In this document: positions 45,253 to 54,900 of the stretch, piece after piece
How positions within the stretch are numbered: the stretch's first letter is position 1
How the letters are laid out: every line of letters starts with the position of its first letter
Origin: Lingula anatina
Taxonomy: Eukaryota; Brachiopoda; Lingulata; Lingulida; Lingulidae
Length of the DNA: 64,000 bases
Reading direction: 5' to 3'
Assembly (NCBI RefSeq): GCF_001039355.2
Contig: NW_019775391.1
Location: 16,043 to 80,042, forward strand
Made by a program: the position numbers and the translations under genes
The notes under the pieces: generated by a model
The model's input: only the letters and a program-made list of their open reading frames with translations
Told to the model about the DNA's origin: nothing
Database searches by the model: none

Positions 45253-46783
45253 TCAAGGTTCTTCAGGCAGCTCCACCAGTGCACTGTTATCAACAGGTTT
45301 TTCTTCCTTCTTTATCTGGCCTTAACAAAGAAAAAAGCATGACAAATGGAAGTTTGATACTTAATTCAAGCAATGTTATTTACTAAAATCCTTTTAGTTA
45401 TCAACCAATTGGAAGTAAAATCAGATAAAGCTGATTCCAAAATCCCGGACAAAGAGCTATGGTCACATCAAAGCATTCTTTTTCAAGAGGAACCAAAAAA
45501 AGAGAAATCTTCAATGTATGTAAAAAAAAATTGGACTGTTTACATGTAACCTTTTGATATCACTGCACCTCTAAGCTCCATGTTCAAGTAACTCAAATGT
45601 TTTATGATAAACAATGAGCAACTTCTCATGGGAGCTCACCTCTTTTTGCAGCAGCAGCAAATACTTTCCGTTTTCCTTCACTCCGCTCCTGATATAAAAT
45701 TTATGTAAAAACTATCATAATATGTGTCAAACATTTCAGGTCATTTATGTTACATGAATCCAATATCGCCTTTTCAGACTCAAAAATTCTGAAGTAATTA
45801 ACCAATGAGAAATCAATGGAATATGTCATACAAAATATCAATATCATATAATATCAAATATAAATGTACCAATACTACAAATCAAAGAGGATGATTAAAG
45901 AGTCTTAAATCTTCAAGAAAAGTAGAAAAGTTCATCTATACCTAAGGTTACAATAAATACATAAATCCTCACACTTACAAAATGGAGCTGCATTCTCAAG
46001 TCTGCTATGACATCTCTGTAAGAGGACGCCTGTGCACGGTAATACAGGATAACTAGTCTGAAATATATATCAGGATAATAGTCCACGGTAATATAGGTGA
46101 CTAGTCTGAAATATACATCAGGATAATAGTCCACGGTAATATAGGATAACTAGTCTGAAATATATATCAGGATAATAGTCCATGGTAATATAGGATAACT
46201 AGTCTGAAATATACATCAGGATAATAGTCCACGGTAATACAGGATCAAAATAAACAAAGGTACCATAGGATTGCAAGTCTGGAACATACATGCTTTTTTC
46301 TTGGCAATAATATACAATAAGTCAAGTAGTTAGCTATTCACAGTGTCAATGAACAGAGAAAATTCCTGACGACTAAGTCAAGGCAAACTTTAGAACAACA
46401 GATGCACATGATGGCCATATGTAGACGCATGCAAAATAAAAAAGTACACTGAAATCTATGAGCCTGCTCTGTAGGACTTATATCAGGATGATAATCATGG
46501 GGACAAACACAGCAGGAGTGAGAATAATGTTGATGGCTTTATGTACAGGGTCAGACACACTATGTCTGTATATAGAAATAAAAAATACACACTGAAATCT
46601 GTTGTGTGACTGTCCTGTAGAACTTACATCAGGATGATAATCACAGGGACAAACACAGCAGGACTGAGGATGATGTTGATGGTGTCTTGCAGCCAGGTGG
46701 GTAACACCCCTATCTCTTGTAACAGTACATCATACACATGGTCCAGGGCCCTGAATGGACCACAGTCTCTGGATGGAGGGATT
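45253..46783 (-). CDS. TMC: TMC C-terminal exons
   Basis: Exon 46783-46628 codes IPPSRDCGPFRALDHVYDVL and the last membrane helix (AVFVPVIIILI). Exon 46057-45979 continues LVILYYRAQASSYRDVIADL. Exons 45688-45640 and 45320-45253 code a basic tail with KVFAAAAKRG and an acidic end (ELPEEP, then TGA at 45253). The PS.DCGPFR motif before the last helix is diagnostic of TMC. Confidence 0.9.
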
Positions 46784-46802
46784 CTAGAATAGATGAACAT
46801 GG

Positions 46803-46875
<73 letters not shown>

Positions 46876-49800
46876 ATAATTATCCTACTTAACACCCATT
46901 TCATTAAATCAAAGCAAAGCCAAGTTATGTGAAAAGTAAATACAATGCCAATTAATCAAATAAGGAATATATTTGAATAACACTTTTATCATAATCGCCA
47001 TGGACTTTTGATGGAGGACCTCCTTTACTTGTAACTTGTAAAAACTTGCTTTATTGAGAAATAAAATATGCATGCAACACCAGCAAATGACCTGGAGCTC
47101 AATTGCACGTGGAAACCGTCAGCAGCCACAGCAGCCACAAGCCCCTGAACAAGCCCCTGGACCAACCCCACCACAAGGAGCACCCAGCAATGTAAGGACA
47201 CACTCAAAAATGTTAATTATAGGAGACTCAATGATGCGCAATGTAAGCAACAAAATTCAGGCAGAAAATACTCAGATCCATGCCACAACATATCTCCACT
47301 CAGGTGCTACCTTAGAAAAAATTACAAACAGAGTATCTAAATACAAAAAAACCAACGAAATACCCGATCATGTTGTCCTCCATGCAGGAACAAACAATAT
47401 TGAATTGGACAATATTCAATACATGGTAAACCAAACTTGAAACCTTATACAGGTAACAAAAGAAAAGTATCCNATGCTTTATCCCTTGTCTTTCTATCAT
47501 ATGTGCAAATTTTTTCATATTTTAGCCATAAACAAGAATAACAACTGTAACAATTACAATAATTTTTCAAGCCATCTGCAACATCATGTTTGAGATGTAA
47601 AAATACAATGCCCATATCAATACAATACATACACTATAACAGCCAGGGCCACAGGTATCAAACACAATAACAATGTTGTCAACAACAGAGCCAGGTAAAA
47701 ATTTCCAGATCTGGACGCCCGGAACATCTTCTGTGGAGGGACATTGGTCAGTTTAGCCATGTAGTAGCGGTAATAGAACAAGATGACCAGTTTGACCACG
47801 GCTATGAGAGGAAGGAGTGGAGAGAAGTACAAACCCAGCCAAATAAGTCCCTGACCATAGATGAGCTCCAGAACGCTGGTTGCTATGCTGAATTCTCCAT
47901 AACCAAGCTGAAGTAAGTAGACTGTGTTAGTTTTGACACTGAGCTACAGCTGAGATTGTTTGGATGGCAATTTTACTAACAAGTCATAGGGTAATATAAA
48001 GTACTATACTTAGTGAAATACTGTTGCAGAACCAGAAGAATTATTCTCTATATCTAAGATATGTTTTATTCATACAAGACCCCCTCAAATCTTTACCTTC
48101 TGGGTAAGACCAAGACATTTGACCAGGCAAGCTCTGAGAGCATCAGTCCCTAAAACTGCCAGAATACTGGCTGCAATATCCAGTAACACCACCTTGAAAA
48201 TCTCCTCTCCAACTACTGTCTCCCAGCAACAGAGACTGTCATTGCCAGTGGTGACATCTACAGGAGAGGTGCTTGAAGATGTGTCCTGTGCAGTGAAAGA
48301 TATATGATAATTGTCAGCATTAGAACTAATTTCATATTTTACAAAAAAATCATTCAGTACTTTAATAACACTGAATGATATAACAACTTAATCCAATTCA
48401 AAAGTTTTACATAAGCATTATCANTGTGTTGTGGGTGGCAGAGTGACACTAAGTAAAATGTGACACTGTGCTACATATGACAGTGAGTGTAATAGTGTGT
48501 TGTGGGTGGCAGAGTGACACTAAGTAAAATGTGACACTGTGCTACATATGACAGTGAGTGTAATAGTGTGTTGTGGGTGGCAGAGTGACACTAAGTAAAA
48601 TGTGACACTGTGCTACATATGACAGTGAGTGTAATAGTGTGTTGTGGGTGGCAGAGTGACACTAAGTAAAATGTGACACTGTGCTACATATGACAGTGAG
48701 TGTAATAGTGTGTTGTGGGTGGCAGAGTGACACTAAGTAAAATGTGACACTGTGCTACATATGACAGTGAGTGTAATAGTGTGTTGTGGGTGGCAGAGTG
48801 ACACTAAGTAAAATGTGACACTGTGCTACATATGACAGTGAGTGTAATAGTGTGTTGTGGGTGGCAGAGTGACACTAAGTAAAATGTGACACTGTGCTAC
48901 ATATGACAGTGAGTGTAATAGTGTGTTGTGGGTGGCAGAGTGACACTAAGTAAAATGTGACACTGTGCTACATATGACAGTGAGTGTAATAGTGTGTTGT
49001 GGGTGGCAGAGTGACACTAAGTAAAATGTGACACTGTGCTACATATGACAGTGAGTGTAATAGTGTGTTGTGGGTGGCAGAGTGACACTAAGTAAAATGT
49101 GACACTGTGCTACATATGACAGTGAGTGTAATAGTGTGTTGTGGGTGGCAGAGTGACACTAAGTAAAATGTGACACTGTGCTACATATGACAGTGAGTGT
49201 AATAGTGTGTTGTGGGTGGCAGAGTGACACTAAGTAAAATGTGACACTGTGCTACATATGACAGTGAGTGTAATAGTGTGTTGTGGGTGGCAGAGTGACA
49301 CTAAGTAAAATGTGACACTGTGCTACATATGACAGTGAGTGTAATAGTGTGTTGTGGGTGGCAGAGTGACACTAAGTAAAATGTGACACTGTGCTACATA
49401 TGACAGTGAGTGTAATAGTGTGTTGTGGGTGGCAGAGTGACACTAAGTAAAATGTGACACTGTGCTACATATGACAGTGAGTGTAATAGTGTGTTGTGGG
49501 TGGCAGAGTGACACTAAGTAAAATGTGACACTGTGCTACATATGACAGTGAGTGTAATAGTGTGTTGTGGGTGGCAGAGTGACACTAAGTAAAATGTGAC
49601 ACTGTGCTACATATGACAGTGAGTGTAATAGTGTGTTGTGGGTGGCAGAGTGACACTAAGTAAAATGTGACACTGTGCTACATATGACAGTGAGTGTAAT
49701 AGTGTGTTGTGGGTGGCAGAGTGACACTAAGTAAAATGTGACACTGTGCTACATATGACAGTGAGTGTAATAGTGTGTTGTGGGTGGCAGAGTGACACTA

Positions 49801-51881
49801 AGTAAAATGTGACACTGTGCTACATATGACAGTGAGTGTAATAGTGTGTTGTGGGTGGCAGAGTGACACTAAGTAAAATGTGACACTGTGCTACATATGA
49901 CAGTGAGTGTAATAGTGTGTTGTGGGTGGCAGAGTGACACTAAGTAAAATGTGACACTGTGCTACATATGACAGTGAGTGTAATAGTGTGTTGTGGGTGG
50001 CAGAGTGACACTAAGTAAAATGTGACACTGTGCTACATATGACAGTGAGTGTAATAGTGTGTTGTGGGTGGCAGAGTGACACTAAGTAAAATGTGACACT
50101 GTGCTACATATGACAGTGAGTGTAATAGTGTGTTGTGGGTGGCAGAGTGACACTAAGTAAAATGTGACACTGTGCTACATATGACAGTGAGTGTAATAGT
50201 GTGTTGTGGGTGGCAGAGTGACACTAAGTAAAATGTGACACTGTGCTACATATGACAGTGAGTGTAATAGTGTGTTGTGGGTGGCAGAGTGACACTAAGT
50301 AAAATGTGACACTGTGCTACATATGACAGTGAGTGTAATAGTGTGTTGTGGGTGGCAGAGTGACACTAAGTAAAATGTGACACTGTGCTACATATGACAG
50401 TGAGTGTAATAGTGTGTTGTGGGTGGCAGAGTGACACTAAGTAAAATGTGACACTGTGCTACATATGACAGTGAGTGTAATAGTGTGTTGTGGGTGGCAG
50501 AGTGACACTAAGTAAAATGTGACACTGTGCTACATATGACAGTGAGTGTAATAGTGTGTTGTGGGTGGCAGAGTGACACTAAGTAAAATGTGACACTGTG
50601 CTACATATGACAGTGAGTCAAAAGTAGCAATGTTTTTTACATGACAGTGTACTTAACAACCCAAACCTTCCAAAATGACACCTACCTTGAAGTCTGTTCT
50701 GATGGCAGAGATCTTTTCCTTCACCCCTTCCCTGGTGGTGACAGAGTGGTCCCAGGAACAGAATAACCTCCAGGAGAAAGGATAATCTTCTGTGGTCCCA
50801 GTCTTCTTAGTCTTCTTGTATTTCACTGACATCCTACAATTATATATAAATAGTGTATAAATACTGGCTAAGAATGTGTGTACCATGCAGTATAATTATA
50901 AGAAACATCTCTCTGAGAAAACATAATTCTAATACATAGATCCCATATATTAAAAACCAGAGTACATTGCTGAAACATGATATAAGGCATTGCAAGTAAT
51001 GGCTTTAGATAATATATGCTGGTCGTGAAGACTGCATGCTGAAGAAATCTCTATGCATATCTGATTCTATAGGTATCTAATCTATTAAAACGTGAAATGT
51101 AACCCAGAATGCAATCAGATCAACTACCTGTATGGGAACTCTTGCTGAATGCAATCAGATCAACTACCTGTATGTGAACTCTTGCTGAATGCAATCAGAT
51201 CAACTACCTGTATGGGAACTCTTGCTGAATGCAGTCAGATCAACTGCCTGTATGGGAACTCTTGCTGAATGCAGTCAGATCAACTACCTGTATGGGAACT
51301 CTTGCTGAATGCAATCAGATCAACTACCTGTATGGGAACTCTTGCTGAATGCAATCAGTTCAACAGACTAAAATACCTCCTCTTGGTGTAGAGTAGAAAA
51401 CAAAAAAGTTAAGGATTATATTAGTACATTGGAAACAAGGAGGGATAGTAGTCGGTTAATTTTATTGCATTTAGCGAGAGTCCGTCTGAAGTTAGTGCCC
51501 AGTAGCTAGTACAATGGATATTAAGGGAGGAATATTAATTGGTTAATCTGATTGCATTTAGCAAGAGTCCGTGTGAATTCAGTGCCCAGTAGCTAGTACA
51601 ATGGATTCATTTTGTATGCATCCTAGGTCACATGTTCCTTTATATAAATGTGCATTTTCCTCAACTTCCTAAACTGACACTTTTCTCCCAATGTGTACAT
51701 TTATATCTTACCTCATCACAATGGATATGACACAGTACAAAATAACAACCAGGTTGGTCATGAAATAGGCCAGAGGAAGCATGTAGTCTGCACTGCCAAC
51801 ATAGCGACTGCTGTCATAGAAACCATAGAAGAAGATGGTATTCTGGACAAAATCCTAGAAAAAGATCAAATTAACCAAATA

Positions 51882-51929
<48 letters not shown>

Positions 51930-54900
51930 GTGTGTGTGTGTGTGTGAAATGGCACTTAATTCAGTTCCCTATAAATTATGATATTGTCTGAGAGGAGTGA
52001 TCATTTAGAGAGTGGGACAATTAAAAAGATATCCTCGTTCTTTGCAAGTGGGACAATTAAAAAGAAATACTGGAACTGTGTTAGACATTTAAGATCCAAA
52101 GTTGGATGTGACAGTGCTTAAAAAGAGCCAGATAAAAGGTATTATCTTGGACACCAATGTCACATAATGAATGATCATTTTAGACAATATCATGCAATGT
52201 ATGTAATCCAATGAATAAAAGCTTTACCATTGATTCTAAAACCACTTAAATACTATACGCATGCATGACTCAGTATCAAATAAAGCTTGGACATACCAAA
52301 CCAAATGTTGCATTCAGAACAGTGCCATCTCCAATGAGAACCTGTAATGTAGATGTATATTTTTCAGTAAAGGGTGCAGCACACAAAACAGTAATGTAAC
52401 TTTGTTTCATTCAATGTTGAAAATAAATAATTTAGTAGCTGATTGCAACTGTTATGCCCTGCACTATTATATTCATTCCATGACCATATACTAAGTATTT
52501 AAGTGTAAATTGGGTCTTGATAAATAAATGTGTTAGATGCAACGATGTTTAAGATGTGAAACCAAGTTAGGTTTGACAATGTGATAGATATGCCAGTGTG
52601 TTAGATGTGACAATGTGATAGATATGCCAGTGTGTTAGCTGTGACAATGTGATAGATGTGACGGTGTGTTAGATGTGACAATGTGATAGATGTGACAGTG
52701 TGTTAGATGTGACAATGTGATAGATGTGACAGTGTGTTAGCTGTGACAACATGATGGATGTGACAGTGTGTTAGCTGTAACACTGTATTGGGTGTGACAG
52801 TGTGTTTGTTGTGAAAGTGAGTTACATGTGACATGTTCGATATGACAATGAAATTGTGTCCAAAATCAAATTATGATATGAACATCTTACCTGGGGCAGA
52901 GATATAAAACAGAAAACCAACACTCCCATCACCAGGTTCAGCCAAAGCAAAGTTCTCAAAAAAACAAAATAGGACGACACACCAGTTCCAAAGTAGGCTA
53001 AAAATAAAGCGTGAGGCAGAGTTATACAAACAAGGCAGCAAAGCTGTCAAATGTACAGACAAAAAACAGAAAATAAAGATGCAAAAGAGGTCATTTTGTC
53101 AATTTTGATGCAATAATAAATAATGCTTATGATAGCACTATCAGTCAACACTGAATTTTAATCGTGCACAACAGGTAAAATGGTCAATAACATGAGCGGA
53201 CCCAGAGATATTCTCTGACAGTATTCCAAAGTATCTATTTTGATCCATCCTCCATTTTGATGGTCTTCCAACAGAAGAAAAAATAGATACCAGGCAATAT
53301 AAACTTAATAACCTGACTGTCTTCCGGAAGTCCCAGAAGATGGTCTCAATCTACCCTTTCAATAAGATTACAGTTTCAGGACCATGAGAGTTCAAATTCA
53401 CATGATGAAAGTCTCAATATTTGAAAAATGATGACAGTGCATAAAATAATATTACATAAGTAACATAATGTTNNNNNNNNNNNNNNNNNNNNNNNNNNNN
53501 NNNNNNNNNNNNNNNNNNNNNNNNNNNNNNNNNNNNNNNNNNNNNNNNNNNNNNNNNNNNNNNNNNNNNNNNNNNNNNNNNNNNNNNNNNNNNNNNNNNN
53601 NNNNNNNNNNNNNNNNNNNNNNNNNNNNNNNNNNNNNNNNNNNNNNNNNNNNNNNNNNNNNNNNNNNNNNNNNNNNNNNNNNNNNNNNNNNNNNNNNNNN
53701 NNNNNNNNNNNNNNNNNNNNNNNNNNNNNNNNNNNNNNNNNNNNNNNNNNNNNNNNNNNNNNNNNNNNNNNNNNNNNNNNNNNNNNNNNNNNNNNNNNNN
53801 NNNNNNNNNNNNNNNNNNNNNNNNNNNNNNNNNNNNNNNNNNNNNNNNNNNNNNNNNNNNNNNNNNNNNNNNNNNNNNNNNNNNNNGTGCTGCATATATG
53901 CTGAAAAAAGTGAAAAAACAGCATAAATTCCCTAAAAGTGACCCGATCATGCTGATTTTCGAACTTGACCTGCGTATTATGATTATTCATCAGTTTTGTA
54001 AGTTTCAAGTCAAAAGGTAAAATGGTTTTCCACTTATCGTGTTATCAGTGCTGCATATATGCTGAAAAAAGTGAAAAAACAGCATAAATTCCCTAAAAGT
54101 GACCCGATCATGCTGATTTTCGAACTTGACCTGCGTATTATGAATATTCATCAGTTCTGTAAGTTTCATACCAAAAGAAAAAACAGTTTTCCATTTATTG
54201 TGTTATCGGTAAAAGTGCACGGCGACGGCGACGACGGCGACGGTGACGACGGCGACGGCGACGACAGACGCAGATGATGGCTATATGTACAGACACATCT
54301 GTGTCTGTACATAATAAAAGGAAAGACCAAGGGTACATTTACCAAAAATCTTCAGTTCAACCTAAAATTAGTCTTTGTTTAGCGTATTGAATGTTTTAAA
54401 GACATAGCTAAGTTATTACTAAAACTTATTTGAGGAAACTTTGGCAAAGACATAGTTACCTTCTATTTTCTTGATATTTCCTTTCCAAATAGAGAGACTG
54501 AATATAGTATCATTAGCCTTTCTGCTAGTTTCTCTTACAGCCTGGGAAAAAAAATACCATAAGCAATTGGAAATGAATCAAGAATATTTTCTGTATTAAA
54601 TATTACACAATGAAAATAATACAACAATCAAATTAACATGTTAAACTGTACATTTCCTTCCACAAAGTAAATTCATAGTTAAAACTGTTATTCTGCTGTC
54701 ATTCAATTCTTTTCCTGTCACACACTGTGTCACCTGTAGCTGTCTGTGTTGGAAACTGTCTATAGTATCCAATCGTCCAGTTTGTAGTCTTAAGAACTCA
54801 CGGGCCTGTCTGAAATCAGATAATACTGCATACAACAATATATTCAAATGCTATAATTCAAACATTACAATATATTTTGTGAACTCATCGTAGTTTGTGT

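Larger units (their letters stand above)
53033..54313. mobile_element. Insertion present in copy 1 but absent from copy 2 of the TMC intron
   Basis: Copy 2 runs straight through GAGTTATACAAATAAAAGG at about 60190-60210. Copy 1 has about 1.28 kb between the matching flanks, with TACA on both sides as a possible target duplication. The insert holds the 414-N gap, two tandem 161-bp units, a GACGGC-rich run and a perfect terminal hairpin at 54284-54313. A non-autonomous element is likely; class unknown. Confidence 0.7.

Noticed and set aside
48425-50618. Regular direct repeats resembling a CRISPR array
   Set aside because: No unique spacers; pure head-to-tail 71-bp units in an animal intron.
53376-54008. 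Long ORFs of up to 210 residues on both strands
   Set aside because: Created by the run of N.
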